The notes: generated by a model from the sequence alone, not told the origin. A DNA stretch of 64,000 bases from Streptacidiphilus sp. ASG 303 (GCF_020991365.1 NZ_JAJLRA010000020.1:47312-111311); one strand, 5' to 3'. Shown: positions 29,148 through 38,521, counted from the stretch's first letter. Numbers and translations: made by a program.

Positions 29148-29474
29148 ATGAGTGCCGAGGACCTCGAGAAGTACGAGACCGAGATGGAGCTCAAGCTCTA
29201 CCGGGAGTACCGCGACGTCGTCGGCCTCTTCAAATTCGTCATCGAGACCGAGCGCCGCTTCTACCTCACCAACGACTACGAGCTGCAGGTCCACTCCGTG
29301 CAGGGCGAGGTCTTCTTCGAGGTCTCGATGGCCGACGCCTGGGTCTGGGACATGTACCGGCCGGCCCGGTTCGTCCGCAAGGTGAGGGTCCTGACCTTCA
29401 AGGACGTCAACGTCGAGGAGCTCGCCAAGACCGATCTGGAGCTGCCCTCCGACGAGGCCGGCTTCGGCCGCTGA
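29148..29474 (+). CDS. DUF2469 family protein
   Basis: A 108-residue protein almost invariant among actinobacteria: MSAEDLEKYETEMELKLYRE, VIETERRFYLTNDYELQVHS, FEVSMADAWVWDMYRPARFV and VRVLTFKDVNVEEL. It is acidic and soluble; its function is unknown. ATG 29148 has AAGGGGA at 29134-29140; a GTG at 29142 is possible but too close to it. A CACAAT hexamer at 29109-29114 may be the -10 of its own promoter. It lies between the signal peptidase run and yraN, its usual place. Confidence 0.93.
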   Translation: MSAEDLEKYETEMELKLYREYRDVVGLFKFVIETERRFYLTNDYELQVHSVQGEVFFEVSMADAWVWDMYRPARFVRKVRVLTFKDVNVEELAKTDLELPSDEAGFGR

Positions 29475-29550
29475 GCCCCCGGGCCGGCCCCGGCCCGACC
29501 CCGTCGCGTCAACCCGGTCCCGCCGGATTCACCCCTGAGGGTGGGCGCCG

Positions 29551-29576
29551 TTCTCCACACCCCCGGGTTCTCCACA
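29551..29576 (+). promoter_or_regulatory. Pair of DnaA-box-like 9-mers
   Basis: TTCTCCACA at 29551-29559 and again at 29568-29576, same orientation, 17 bp apart, 65 bp before the yraN start. They fit the (T/C)(T/C)NTCCACA form of the streptomycete DnaA box with C instead of the preferred G at position 3. Function is inferred only. Confidence 0.35.
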
Positions 29577-29640
29577 GGAATCCGCCCCCTCGCCCGCGTC
29601 CGCCCCGCCTCCGGCACGCTCCGTGCCGGAGGTGACCGCC

Positions 29641-30057
29641 GTGACCCATCCACGCACCGCCCTCGGCCGCTACGGCGAGGAGGTGGCCGCCCGCCGTCTG
29701 GCGGAGGCAGGCCTGACCGTCCTGGAGCGCAACTGGCGCTGCCGGGAGGGGGAGCTCGACATCGTCGCCCTGGAGGGCGACACCCTCGCCGTCTGCGAGG
29801 TCAAGACCCGCCGCGAGAACGGCTTCCAGCAGCCCGCGGAGGCCCTCACCGAGGCCAAGGCCGAGCGGCTGCGCAGGCTCGCCGCCCGCTGGCTCGACGA
29901 GCGGTGGCCGGTCCACCTCTCCCGCCTCGCCGCGGCACCGCCCGGACCGCCCCGCCCCGCCGCCCCGCCGCCCGGCGGCGTCCGCATCGACCTCATCGCC
30001 GTCACCGGCCGCCGCCGCGGCGCCGCCCTGGTCGAGCACCTGCGCGGGGTGGTGTGA
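29641..30057 (+). CDS. yraN: UPF0102 protein YraN (endonuclease-fold)
   Basis: A 138-residue member of the YraN/UPF0102 family with a restriction-endonuclease-like fold. The conserved core is [39 protein letters not shown] and [12 protein letters not shown], giving the E-D-ExK arrangement of that fold. A Pro-rich insert precedes the last strand. Physiological role is unknown. GTG 29641 has GGAGG at 29628-29632; upstream in-frame GTGs at 29623 and 29632 are less well placed. The yifB start follows 1 bp after its stop. Confidence 0.92.
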   Translation: MTHPRTALGRYGEEVAARRLAEAGLTVLERNWRCREGELDIVALEGDTLAVCEVKTRRENGFQQPAEALTEAKAERLRRLAARWLDERWPVHLSRLAAAPPGPPRPAAPPPGGVRIDLIAVTGRRRGAALVEHLRGVV

Positions 30058-30058
30058 C

Positions 30059-31681
30059 GTGGCCTTCGCCCGCACCTGCTCGGTCGCGCTGCTCGGCGTC
30101 GACGGCGTGGTGGTCGAGGTCCAGGCCGACCTCGAACCCGGGGTCGCCGCCTTCACCCTGGTCGGCCTCCCCGACAAGGCCCTCACCGAGGCCCGCGACC
30201 GGGTGCGCGCCGCCGTCGCCAACAGCGGCGAGAGCTGGCCGCAGCGCAAGCTCACCGTCGGCCTCAGCCCCGCCTCCGTGCCCAAGAGCGGCAGCGGCTT
30301 CGACCTCGCGGTGGCGTGCGCCGTCCTCGCCGCGGCGGAGCGGCTCGACCCCGACCGCATCGCCGACCTGCTCATCGTGGGCGAGCTCGGCCTCGACGGC
30401 CGCGTCCGGCCGGTGCGGGGCGTGCTGCCCGCCGTCCTCGCCGCCGCCGACGCGGGGTACCGCGAGGTCGTCGTCCCCGAGCAGACCGCCTCCGAGGCGG
30501 CCCTCGTCCCCGGGGTCTCGGTCCTCGGGGTGCGCAGCCTGCGCCAGCTGGTCGCCGTCCTCACCGGCGAGGCCGTCCCCGACGAGCCGCCCGACCGGGA
30601 CGCCCCCGGGCGCCCCGACCCCCTCCTGGCGGGGCTCGCCCTCCCAGGCACCGGCGTCCGCGGCCTCGCCGGGACACCCGCCCACCGCCGCGACATGGCG
30701 GACGTCGCAGGCCAGTACGAGGCCCGCCGCGCCCTGGAGATCGCCGCCGCCGGCGGCCACCACCTCTACCTCAAGGGGCCGCCGGGCGCGGGCAAGACCA
30801 TGCTCGCCGAACGGCTCCCCGGGCTGCTGCCGCCGCTGCGGCCCGAGGAGGCGCTGGAGGTCACCGCCGTGCACTCGGTCGCCGGGCTCCTCCCGCCCGG
30901 GCGCCCGCTGATCGACACCGCCCCCTACTGCGCGCCCCACCACTCCACCACCATGCCCGCCGTCATCGGCGGCGGCAGCGGGCTGCCCCGGCCGGGTGCG
31001 GTCTCCCTCGCCCACCGGGGCGTGCTGTTCCTGGACGAGGCCCCCGAGTTCCCCGTCCGCGTGCTGGACGCCCTGCGGCAGCCGCTGGAGTCCGGCGAGG
31101 TCGTCGTGGCCCGCGCGGCCGGGTCGCTGCGGCTGCCCGCCCGCTTCCTGCTGCTCCTCGCCGCCAACCCCTGCCCCTGCGGCCGCTGGTCGCGACGGGG
31201 GGAGGGCTGCCAGTGCACCCCGGCCATGGTCGGCCGGTACCAGTCGCGCCTCTCCGGACCGCTGCTGGACCGGGTGGACCTCCAGGTCGAGGTCGAACCG
31301 GTCACCCGGGCCCAGCTCCTGGAGCGCGACACCGCGGCCGAGTCCACCGCCGCCGTCGCCGCCCGGGTCGCGGAGGCCCGGCTGCGCGCCGCGGCGCGCT
31401 TCGACGGCACCCCCTGGCGCGGCAACGCGGAGGTGCCCGGCCACGAGCTGCGCACCCGGTGGCGGACGACGCCGGGCGCGCTGGACGACGCCGAGCGCGA
31501 GATGCAGCGCGGCCTGCTCACCGCCCGCGGCCTGGACCGGGTGCTCCGGGTCGCCTGGACCGTCGCCGACCTCGCCGACCTCGCCGGCCACGGCCGGCCC
31601 GACCGCGCCGACGTGCGCACCGCACTGGTGCTCCGGACCGGCGTCCAGCGCGGCGCACCCCTCGGCGGCCCGTTCCGGTGA
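30059..31681 (+). CDS. comM: YifB/ComM-like Mg-chelatase family AAA+ ATPase
   Basis: A 540-residue ATPase. N-terminal ChlI/Lon-protease-like domain (LVGLPDKALTEARDRVRAAV and LSPASVPKSGSGFDLAVA), then an AAA+ domain with Walker A GPPGAGKTMLAERLPGLLP at about 240, Walker B VLFLDEAPEF and a CPCG..C segment (NPCPCGRWSRRGEGCQC), and a C-terminal helical domain. In Gammaproteobacteria ComM is a branch-migration helicase for natural transformation; in streptomycetes its role is unproven. It lies in the tight yraN-comM-dprA cluster. Confidence 0.93.
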   Translation: MAFARTCSVALLGVDGVVVEVQADLEPGVAAFTLVGLPDKALTEARDRVRAAVANSGESWPQRKLTVGLSPASVPKSGSGFDLAVACAVLAAAERLDPDRIADLLIVGELGLDGRVRPVRGVLPAVLAAADAGYREVVVPEQTASEAALVPGVSVLGVRSLRQLVAVLTGEAVPDEPPDRDAPGRPDPLLAGLALPGTGVRGLAGTPAHRRDMADVAGQYEARRALEIAAAGGHHLYLKGPPGAGKTMLAERLPGLLPPLRPEEALEVTAVHSVAGLLPPGRPLIDTAPYCAPHHSTTMPAVIGGGSGLPRPGAVSLAHRGVLFLDEAPEFPVRVLDALRQPLESGEVVVARAAGSLRLPARFLLLLAANPCPCGRWSRRGEGCQCTPAMVGRYQSRLSGPLLDRVDLQVEVEPVTRAQLLERDTAAESTAAVAARVAEARLRAAARFDGTPWRGNAEVPGHELRTRWRTTPGALDDAEREMQRGLLTARGLDRVLRVAWTVADLADLAGHGRPDRADVRTALVLRTGVQRGAPLGGPFR

Positions 31682-31815
31682 CCGGCGGCGGGCGGTGGGA
31701 GGCGTCGGCCGCCACCTGTGCGTACGGGTTCCGCGGCCCGCCCGCGGATCCCGGTCCCAGCGGACCCGGCCCTCCCGACGAGCCGGGCCGCCCCCTCCAG
31801 GGAAGGAGTGAAACG

Positions 31816-33240
31816 GTGACCTCGTCCGACCAGGGCCCTTCCGACCAGGGCCCTTCCGACCAGGGCCCTTCCGACCAGGGCCCTTCCGAGCAGCGTCTTT
31901 TCGACCAGCGCCCCTCCGGCCGGCGCCCCTCCGAGCAGGGCTTGTTCGGCCCGCTCCCGTGCGGGTACGCCCCGCCCGGGCGGACCGCCGCCGGCGCCGA
32001 CGCCCCCCGGCACGCCGACGCCCCCCAGCACGCCGACGCCCCCCGGCACGCCGCCGGTCCCGGGCACCCCGCCGGCCCTGGCCCGGCCGTGCCGTCCGGT
32101 GCCGCGGACGACGGCGAGCGGCTGGCCAGAGCCGCCATCACCCGCCTCGCGGAGCCCGGGGACCCCGCAGTGGGGCAGTGGATCGACGACCTCGGCGCGG
32201 CCGGGCTGCTCCGCCTCCTCCGGACGGGCGGCACACCTCCCGGCGCCGCCCCCGCCCGCATGGCCCGCTACCGGGCGCGCGCGGCCGGGATCGACCCGGC
32301 AGCGGACCTGGAGCGGATCCGTGCGGGAGGTGGCCGCTTCGTCGTCCCCGGCGACGCCGAGTGGCCGACCCAGCTGGACGACCTCGGCGCCGCCCGTCCG
32401 GTCGGCCTCTGGACGGCGGGCGCCGCCTCCCTCCGGCTGCTGGCCCTGCGGTCCGTCGCCGTCGTGGGCGCCCGCTCCTGCACCGCCTACGGCGCCCACG
32501 TCGCCGGGGAGCTCGCGGCGGGCCTGGCCGAACGCGGCTGGGTGGTGGTCTCGGGCGCCGCCTACGGCATCGACGCGGCGGCCCACCGGGGCGCCCTGGC
32601 GGCGGGAGGCCCCACCGTCTCCGTCCTCGCCTGCGGGGTCGACGTCGCCTACCCCCGGGGGCACGCCGAGCTGATCCGCCGCATCTCCCGACAGGGGCTC
32701 CTGGTCAGCGAACTGCCTCCGGGGGAACACCCCAACCGCTTCCGCTTCGTGCTGCGCAACCGGGTGATCGCCGCCCTCACCCGGGGCACCGTGGTCGTCG
32801 AGGCCGCCCTGCGGAGCGGAGCGCTGAGCACCGCCCGGCGCGCCCGGGACCTCAACCGGCTCACCTGCGGCGTCCCCGGCCCGGTGACGTCGGAGCTGTC
32901 GTCGGGCGTGCACGCCCTGCTGCGCAGCGGGGCCGCGGCGCTGGTCACCGACGCGGCCGAGGTGGCGGAGCTGGTCGGGGGCATCGGCGCCGACCTGGCC
33001 GACCCCCGGTGCGGGCCGGTGCTGCCGCACGACCTGCTGCCGCCGCAGGCGCGCCTGGTCTTCGACGCCCTGCCGGCCCGCGTCGACGGCGCGCCGGTCG
33101 AGGCCGTCGTCCGCGCCACGGGCCTGCCGCCGGACGACGTGCTGCAGCGGCTCTACGAGCTGGCGTCCCTGGGTTTCGCGGAGCGGTCGGGAGCACGCTG
33201 GCGGGCGCGCACGACCCGCGGGGACGACACGGCCGGGTGA
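31816..33240 (+). CDS. dprA: DNA-processing protein DprA with repeat-built N-terminal extension
   Basis: A 474-residue DprA/Smf protein, which in transformable bacteria loads RecA on incoming single strands. The Rossmann domain is clear: VAVVGARSCTAYGAHVAGEL, VVVSGAAYGIDAAAHRGAL, VLACGVDVAYPRGH, LVSELPPGEHPNRFRFVLRN and VVEAALRSGAL; a winged-helix-like C-terminus follows. The first 95 residues or so are unusual: four exact SDQGP-type repeats, then three ADAP(R/Q)H repeats. GTG 31816 has GGAAGGAG at 31801-31808, so the repeats are translated from the best start available; starts nearer the core domain lack such support. Confidence 0.92.
   Translation: MTSSDQGPSDQGPSDQGPSDQGPSEQRLFDQRPSGRRPSEQGLFGPLPCGYAPPGRTAAGADAPRHADAPQHADAPRHAAGPGHPAGPGPAVPSGAADDGERLARAAITRLAEPGDPAVGQWIDDLGAAGLLRLLRTGGTPPGAAPARMARYRARAAGIDPAADLERIRAGGGRFVVPGDAEWPTQLDDLGAARPVGLWTAGAASLRLLALRSVAVVGARSCTAYGAHVAGELAAGLAERGWVVVSGAAYGIDAAAHRGALAAGGPTVSVLACGVDVAYPRGHAELIRRISRQGLLVSELPPGEHPNRFRFVLRNRVIAALTRGTVVVEAALRSGALSTARRARDLNRLTCGVPGPVTSELSSGVHALLRSGAAALVTDAAEVAELVGGIGADLADPRCGPVLPHDLLPPQARLVFDALPARVDGAPVEAVVRATGLPPDDVLQRLYELASLGFAERSGARWRARTTRGDDTAG
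31828..31887 (+). repeat. 15-bp tandem repeat (4 perfect copies) in dprA
   Basis: GACCAGGGCCCTTCC repeated four times without a mismatch, coding DQGPS; degenerate copies continue to about 31935. The perfect identity points to recent expansion. Confidence 0.9.
31996..32049 (+). repeat. 18-bp tandem repeat (3 copies) in dprA
   Basis: GCCGACGCCCCCCGGCAC three times with one substitution in the middle copy, coding ADAPRH/ADAPQH/ADAPRH. Confidence 0.9.
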
Positions 33241-33480
33241 CACGGGATCCCCCGATCGGTATCGAACGCAACACCGTACGGCGTCCGGGCGGGGGTAATC
33301 CTCACGGTGCCGCCGCACCCGCGCCACAGGCCCCGTTCCACCCGTCCCACCTGCGGATACCCCGCCACCGGATCGGAGGACGCATCGGACTCGGTAGCTC
33401 TCGGCACTGGTCCGATCACGCTACGCTCACCACGACTTCCATACCGGCACACGACTCGGCAGAACGGCGCACAGGGACGC

Positions 33481-34524
33481 ATGCCCACACACATTCCCCG
33501 GCGGAGAGCCACCGGCGGCGACAGGACCCTCACGGCCCCGGCCGCGGGGACGGGGCCCGCCTCCGAGATCCACTCGGCGGCCGGGACCGCTGCCGGCATG
33601 CGCCGCCCCGGGACCGCACGCAGCGGGCAGGGGGTCTCCGCGCCGACGCCGGCACCGGCGCCGACACCGGCATCCGCGGCCGCCGACGGGGGCGCCGGCG
33701 CCGGGCAGGCGGAACCGCCCAGACCGCCGGTGGCCCGGCGCGGGGGGAGCGAGAAGAGCGGTGAGCGTCCGGCCCTGGAGCAGCTGTGGCGCTCCTACAA
33801 GTCGACCGGTGACGGCCGGCTGCGCGAGCAGCTGATCCTGCACTACTCGCCGCTGGTGAAGTACGTGGCCGGGCGCGTGGGGGTGGGGCTCCCGGCCAAC
33901 GTCGAGCAGGCGGACTTCGTCTCCTCCGGTGTCTTCGGGCTCATCGACGCCATCGAGAAGTTCGACCTGGACCGCGCGATCAAGTTCGAGACCTACGCGA
34001 TCAGCCGGATCCGCGGGGCCATCATCGACGAGCTGCGGGCGCTGGACTGGATCCCCCGGTCGGTCCGCCAGAAGGCGCGGGCAGTGGAGCGCGCCTACGC
34101 CACGCTGGAGACCCGGCTGCGCCGCACGCCCCACGAGCCCGAGGTCGCGGCGGAGATGGGCATCCCCGTGGAGGACCTGCACGCCATCTTCAGCCAGCTC
34201 TCCCTGGCCAACGTCGCCGCACTGGACGAGCTCCTGCACCCGGTGGGCGGGGGCGGCGACGGGCTGAGCCTGCTGGACACCCTCGTGGACACCGCCGCCG
34301 ACGACCCGGAGGAGGTCGCCGAGGGCCGTGAGCTGCGCCGTCTGCTGGCCGGGGCGGTCAACACCCTCCCCGAGCGGGAGAAGACGGTGGTCACGCTCTA
34401 CTACTACGAGGGGCTCACCCTCGCCGAGATCGGACAGGTCCTCGGCGTCACCGAGAGCCGGGTCAGCCAGATCCACACGAAGGCCGTCCTGCAGCTGCGC
34501 GCCAAGCTCTCCGACGCGCGGTGA
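33481..34524 (+). CDS. whiG: Sporulation sigma factor WhiG
   Basis: The FliA-like sigma factor that commits aerial hyphae to sporulation. The core runs from about residue 99: [53 protein letters not shown], the region 3 stretch [20 protein letters not shown] and region 4 [20 protein letters not shown]. The protein has 347 residues, about 65 more than the S. coelicolor WhiG I remember, because of an Ala/Pro/Thr-rich N-terminus. ATG 33481 follows CAGGGA; an in-frame ATG at 33598 would give a shorter form. The last 62 bp overlap the M23-like gene on the other strand. Confidence 0.95.
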   Translation: MPTHIPRRRATGGDRTLTAPAAGTGPASEIHSAAGTAAGMRRPGTARSGQGVSAPTPAPAPTPASAAADGGAGAGQAEPPRPPVARRGGSEKSGERPALEQLWRSYKSTGDGRLREQLILHYSPLVKYVAGRVGVGLPANVEQADFVSSGVFGLIDAIEKFDLDRAIKFETYAISRIRGAIIDELRALDWIPRSVRQKARAVERAYATLETRLRRTPHEPEVAAEMGIPVEDLHAIFSQLSLANVAALDELLHPVGGGGDGLSLLDTLVDTAADDPEEVAEGRELRRLLAGAVNTLPEREKTVVTLYYYEGLTLAEIGQVLGVTESRVSQIHTKAVLQLRAKLSDAR

Positions 34525-35902
34525 CCCGCCCCGAGCCCCGGGGGACCCGGGGGGCCTGGCCGGGGTGACCCCGAGCCCGGGTCCGGATGACCGCGGGCTC
34601 CCGATGCCGCCGGGCGGAGATCCGGCTGTCCGGGGAGCCCGCAGATCCGGGAGCCGGAGGCCGCCGTCCCCCACGTCCGAACGGTCGGAGGGTGCCTGAG
34701 GCCCGGACGGCCGCCCGGCCCGTGCTGCGGGAAGCGCCGCAAGCCGCGCGCCCCGCACCACCCGGCGCTCCGCCCTCCGCCCCCGGGACGCTCGTCCAGG
34801 ACCGCACGGGTGCACCCGCCCTCCGCAGTCCGGCGTCCCCGGGCGGCTCGCCACCACCGGCTCCCTCGAACCCCGTACCGCGGCCGCGGCCGCGGTGCAC
34901 CGTCTCCGGTGCGGCCCGCGGACCGGTGGCGGCCGGCTCGGACGGGAGCAGCCGCACCGTGCCCAGTCCCAGCAGCGCCAGCGGGTCCAGGTAGCGCCGT
35001 CCCCGCAGCAGCCCCCAGTGCAGGCACGCCGCCGTGCAGTGGCCGTCCCCCACCTGCGGCGGTCCTCCCGACTCCAGCGGTCCTCCCGGTCTCGGCGGTC
35101 CTCCTGCCCGCGGCGGCCCTACCGGTTCGGGCCGCGGGTCCCCGGCCCGGGGACCTCCCGACCACCGGTCCGCCGCCGGACGGGCGGCCTCGAGCCGCCC
35201 GACGACCTCCCCCGCCTCGACCCGGGCGCCCACCGGCAGGACGGGCTCCACCGGGAGGTACGTCGTCCGCAGGGGCGGTTCGCCGGTGCCCGGGTGGACC
35301 ACGGTGACCGCGCTCCGTCCGCCGACCCGTCCCGCGAAGGCGACCGTCCCCGCAGCGGCCGCCCGCACCTCCGAGCCCTCCGGCGCCGCCAGGTCGGCCC
35401 CGCGGTGCCCCGCCGCCCAGGGCAGCGGGGGCGGACGGAAGCCGCGCAGCACCCTGACCGGGCCCGCAACCGGCCAGGCCCGTGCGGCGTCCGCCGGGAA
35501 GCCGCCGGCCGCCGGGGAGGCAGCCCGCCCGCGACCGGCCGCCGCCCCGGCCGCGGCGTGCGGGAGCGCCGAGCAGAGGGCCAGGACCGCCAGCACGCCC
35601 AGGAGCGCCAGCAGTGCGCGGTCCGGCGCGGGAGGCCGCGGCGGCCCGCCGCAGCCGGCGAGGGCGCTCCGGCGCGGCAGGACTCCGCGTCCCGCTGCGG
35701 TCCCGCGCCGGGGCGCCGCGGTGCCGAGGGGCGGTACGGCCCTGCGGGGCGGGCCCGCACCCCGGCAGGCACCGTCACCGGGACGCACCCCCGCACCGTG
35801 GTGCGGGCGGGCGTGGTGGTGCGGGCGGGCATCGGGCCGCGGCGGGCCGCCGTTGCGGGGGAGCGGACTGCGGGGTGCGACGGTGTGCCGGACAGCGGTC
35901 AT
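34463..35902 (-). CDS. M23 (LytM) peptidase-like protein, probably catalytically degenerate
   Basis: A membrane-associated M23-fold protein: disordered N-terminus with many His/Pro/Arg, a transmembrane or signal helix at about 96-115 ([20 protein letters not shown]), then the LytM domain at about 145-320. The His-x3-Asp zinc pair is present (GHRGAD, H166/D170) and so is the last zinc His (CLHWG, H295). However, the first His of the usual HxH is Cys293, and the other catalytic His is replaced (TTYLPVEP where YxHL is expected). The family fold should end near residue 320; the remaining 160 residues are low complexity and run into whiG, so the true stop may have been lost. Confidence 0.7.
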   Translation of the reverse strand: MTAVRHTVAPRSPLPRNGGPPRPDARPHHHARPHHGAGVRPGDGACRGAGPPRRAVPPLGTAAPRRGTAAGRGVLPRRSALAGCGGPPRPPAPDRALLALLGVLAVLALCSALPHAAAGAAAGRGRAASPAAGGFPADAARAWPVAGPVRVLRGFRPPPLPWAAGHRGADLAAPEGSEVRAAAAGTVAFAGRVGGRSAVTVVHPGTGEPPLRTTYLPVEPVLPVGARVEAGEVVGRLEAARPAADRWSGGPRAGDPRPEPVGPPRAGGPPRPGGPLESGGPPQVGDGHCTAACLHWGLLRGRRYLDPLALLGLGTVRLLPSEPAATGPRAAPETVHRGRGRGTGFEGAGGGEPPGDAGLRRAGAPVRSWTSVPGAEGGAPGGAGRAACGASRSTGRAAVRASGTLRPFGRGGRRPPAPGSAGSPDSRISARRHREPAVIRTRARGHPGQAPRVPRGSGRVTARRRAWRAAAGRPSCGSG

Positions 35903-35951
35903 GGCGGCACGCTGCCCGCACCGGCGCGGTTCCGCCACCGCCCGCCCCGGA

Positions 35952-35978
35952 CCTGTGGACAGGCCCCGGCCTGTGGAG
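35952..35978 (-). promoter_or_regulatory. Second pair of DnaA-box-like 9-mers
   Basis: On the minus strand CTGTCCACA (35952-35960) and TTCTCCACA (35970-35978), 18 bp apart and 50 bp upstream of the M23-like start. The second 9-mer and its flanks repeat those before yraN (GGTTCTCCACAGG in both places). Confidence 0.35.
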
Positions 35979-36011
35979 AACCCCGTCCCCGCACGGATGA
36001 CCCGCGCCCGC

Positions 36012-36075
36012 CCCCGTACGCGCCCGTCCCCGTACGCGCCCGCCCCCGTACGCGCCCGTCCCCGTACGCGCCCGT
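36012..36075. repeat. 16-bp tandem repeat in the rpsB upstream region
   Basis: Four copies of CCCCGTACGCGCCCGT (one base differs in copy two) plus a partial fifth, with GTACG recurring every 16 bp at 36016, 36032, 36048, 36064 and 36080. It lies in the 629-bp non-coding gap between the leftward M23-like gene and rpsB. No gene is seen in this gap. Confidence 0.85.
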
Positions 36076-36267
36076 CGCTGTACGGACCGTCCCCCCCGCG
36101 GCCCCCCGGAGCCCCCACCCCGCCCCGCCTTCCGGGCCGTACACGGCTCCGGCCGTCGCCCGCCCGCCCGGCCCGCCGCGCCCGGTTCCCCGCCCGTGGC
36201 TGCCTGCGGCCGCCCGCACACCCGGCCACCGCGCCGCGCTGAGTCGCCCGGGGTGCCGCGGGTCCCG

Positions 36268-36531
36268 TACACTTCTGTCGCGACCCGGCGTGCCGGGTCG
36301 ACTTCGCACGCCCCGCCACCGATGCGCCAGCACGCGGCTCGCAGTCCGCGTCAGCACGGTGCGAGTGCCGCTCGGTCCGATGAGCCGGGGTGCGGCATAC
36401 GCCGCACCCGGTCCCCACGGCACGGCACGGCCGGGGCGTCAGGCGCGGCGGCCGTCCCGGCCGCCGCGGACAACCGAGCCCGACCCCGGCCGCCACGGCG
36501 CGCCGGGGGAGCGATCCGAGGAGTACGGCAC
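36268..36531 (+). promoter_or_regulatory. Putative rpsB promoter and long leader
   Basis: TACACT at 36268-36273 is a good -10 hexamer, though the -35 is weak. It is followed by a perfect 9-bp hairpin (36281-36289 and 36292-36300, loop GT) and about 230 nt of leader. Long structured leaders before rpsB mediate S2 autoregulation in other bacteria; that role here is inference. Confidence 0.4.
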
Positions 36532-37443
36532 ATGGCCGTCGTCACGATGCGGGAGCTGCTGGAGAGCGGCGTCCACTTCGGTCACCAGACCCGCCGTTGG
36601 AACCCGAAGATGAAGCGCTTCATCTTCACCGAGCGCAACGGCATCTACATCATCGACCTCCTGCAGTCGCTGAACTACATCGACCGCGCCTACGAGTTCG
36701 TCAAGGAGACGGTCGCCCACGGCGGCAGCGTCCTCTTCGTCGGCACGAAGAAGCAGGCCCAGGAGGCCATCGCCGAGCAGGCCACCCGCGTGGGCATGCC
36801 CTACGTCAACCAGCGCTGGCTGGGCGGCATGCTGACCAACTTCTCGACCGTCTACAAGCGCCTGCAGCGCCTGAAGGAGCTCGAGGAGATCGACTTCACC
36901 GACGTCGCGGGCTCCGGCCTCACCAAGAAGGAGCTGCTCGTCCTGCAGCGCGAGCACGAGAAGCTCGAGCGCACCCTGGGCGGCATCCGCGACATGCAGC
37001 GCGTCCCGAGCGCGGTGTGGATCGTGGACACCAAGAAGGAGCACATCGCGGTCGGTGAGGCCCGGAAGCTCAACATCCCGGTCGTCGCCATCCTCGACAC
37101 CAACTGCGACCCCGACGAGGTCGACTACAAGATCCCGGGCAACGACGACGCCATCCGCTCCGTCACCCTGCTGACCCGCGTGATCGCCGACGCCGTGGCC
37201 GAGGGCCTCATGGCCCGCTCCGGTGCCGCCGGCGGCGCCAAGGCCGAGCCGGGCGCCGACCAGCCGCTGGCCGACTGGGAGCGCGAGCTCCTCGAGGGCG
37301 AGAAGAAGGCCGACGAGGCCCCCGCCGCCGAGGCTGCCACCGAGGCCCCCGCCGAGGCCGCGACCGAGGAGGCCGCCCCCGCCGAGGCCGCCACCGAGGC
37401 CCCCGCCGAGGAGAAGCCGGCCGCCGAGGGCGAGCAGGCCTGA
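36532..37443 (+). CDS. rpsB: 30S ribosomal protein S2
   Basis: A 303-residue S2: [20 protein letters not shown], the [20 protein letters not shown] block, [31 protein letters not shown] and [20 protein letters not shown]. After the core, about 50 residues of Ala/Glu/Pro/Thr repeats ([20 protein letters not shown]) form an acidic tail, longer than in most bacteria. GAGGAG at 36518-36523 places the ATG. It heads rpsB-tsf. Confidence 0.97.
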   Translation: MAVVTMRELLESGVHFGHQTRRWNPKMKRFIFTERNGIYIIDLLQSLNYIDRAYEFVKETVAHGGSVLFVGTKKQAQEAIAEQATRVGMPYVNQRWLGGMLTNFSTVYKRLQRLKELEEIDFTDVAGSGLTKKELLVLQREHEKLERTLGGIRDMQRVPSAVWIVDTKKEHIAVGEARKLNIPVVAILDTNCDPDEVDYKIPGNDDAIRSVTLLTRVIADAVAEGLMARSGAAGGAKAEPGADQPLADWERELLEGEKKADEAPAAEAATEAPAEAATEEAAPAEAATEAPAEEKPAAEGEQA

Positions 37444-37471
37444 CGTTCCGCGGTCGAGGGGTACGGCGGTC

Positions 37472-37489
37472 GCCGCAGCACGCTGCGGC
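37472..37489 (+). terminator. Small hairpin between rpsB and tsf
   Basis: Perfect 8-bp arms (37472-37479 and 37482-37489) with minimal loop. It may attenuate or process the rpsB-tsf transcript rather than end it. Confidence 0.45.
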
Positions 37490-37588
37490 CCGCCTGCCCC
37501 TCGCACCCGTGCCGGGGCCGGCGGCGACCCCGCCGGCGCCCGGCGCCACCCCAGCAGACACGCGAGACGCGAGAAGAGATTCACAACC

Positions 37589-38425
37589 ATGGCGAACTTC
37601 ACCGCCGCGGACGTCAAGAAGCTCCGTGAGCTCACCGGCGCCGGCATGATGGACTGCAAGAAGGCGCTGGACGAGGCCGAGGGCAACGTCGAGAAGGCCG
37701 TCGAGCTCCTCCGCATCAAGGGCCAGAAGGGCGTGGCCAAGCGCGAGGGCCGCGACGCCTCCAACGGCGCCGTCGTCTCCCTCCTCGAGGGCGGCAACGC
37801 CGGCGTGCTGGTCGAGCTGAACTGCGAGACCGACTTCGTCGCCAAGGGCGACAAGTTCGTCGAGGTCGCGAACACCATCGCCGCCCACCTCGCCAAGGCC
37901 GCCCCGGCCGACGTCGAGGCCGCCCTCGCCAGCGAGATCGAGTCCGGCAAGACCGTCCAGCAGTTCGTGGACGAGGCCAACGCGACCCTCGGCGAGAAGA
38001 TCGTCTTCCGCCGTTTCGCGCAGTTCGACGGTGACGGCTACGTCGCCGCCTACATGCACCGCACCTCCCCGGACCTGCCCCCGCAGGTCGGCGTCCTCGT
38101 CGAGCTCGACAAGGAGAACGCCGAGGTCGCCAAGGACGTCGCGCAGCACATCGCCGCCTTCGCGCCGAAGTTCCTCTCCCGCGAGGACATCCCGGCCGAG
38201 GTGCTGGAGAGCGAGCGCCGCGTCGCCGAGGCCACCGCCCGCGAGGAGGGCAAGCCCGAGGCCGCCCTGCCGAAGATCATCGAGGGCCGCGTCACCGGTT
38301 TCGTCAAGGAGAACGCCGTGCTGGAGCAGGCGTTCGCCAAGGACAACAAGAAGACCGTCCAGAAGGTCCTGGACGAGGCCGGCGTCACCCTCAAGCGCTT
38401 CGCCCGCTTCCGCGTCGGTGCCTGA
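37589..38425 (+). CDS. tsf: Translation elongation factor Ts
   Basis: A 278-residue guanine-nucleotide exchange factor for EF-Tu. UBA-like start ([20 protein letters not shown]), [19 protein letters not shown], the EF-Ts signature [18 protein letters not shown], and C-terminal [20 protein letters not shown]. Full length for the actinobacterial form. ATG 37589 follows GAGAAGAGA. It lies 145 bp after rpsB, in the universal rpsB-tsf pair. Confidence 0.97.
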   Translation: MANFTAADVKKLRELTGAGMMDCKKALDEAEGNVEKAVELLRIKGQKGVAKREGRDASNGAVVSLLEGGNAGVLVELNCETDFVAKGDKFVEVANTIAAHLAKAAPADVEAALASEIESGKTVQQFVDEANATLGEKIVFRRFAQFDGDGYVAAYMHRTSPDLPPQVGVLVELDKENAEVAKDVAQHIAAFAPKFLSREDIPAEVLESERRVAEATAREEGKPEAALPKIIEGRVTGFVKENAVLEQAFAKDNKKTVQKVLDEAGVTLKRFARFRVGA

Positions 38426-38475
38426 GGTCGTTCCGGCGGCCTGCCCCTAGGGTAGAGAGCGGAACACGTCGAACA

Positions 38476-38499
38476 GCCCCTCCGCGTGTCCGGAGGGGC
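38476..38499 (+). terminator. Terminator after tsf
   Basis: 9-bp perfect arms (38476-38484 and 38491-38499), 6-nt loop, 51 bp after the tsf stop. Confidence 0.65.
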
Positions 38500-38521
38500 C
38501 GGTTCGGCACCATAGAACGAC

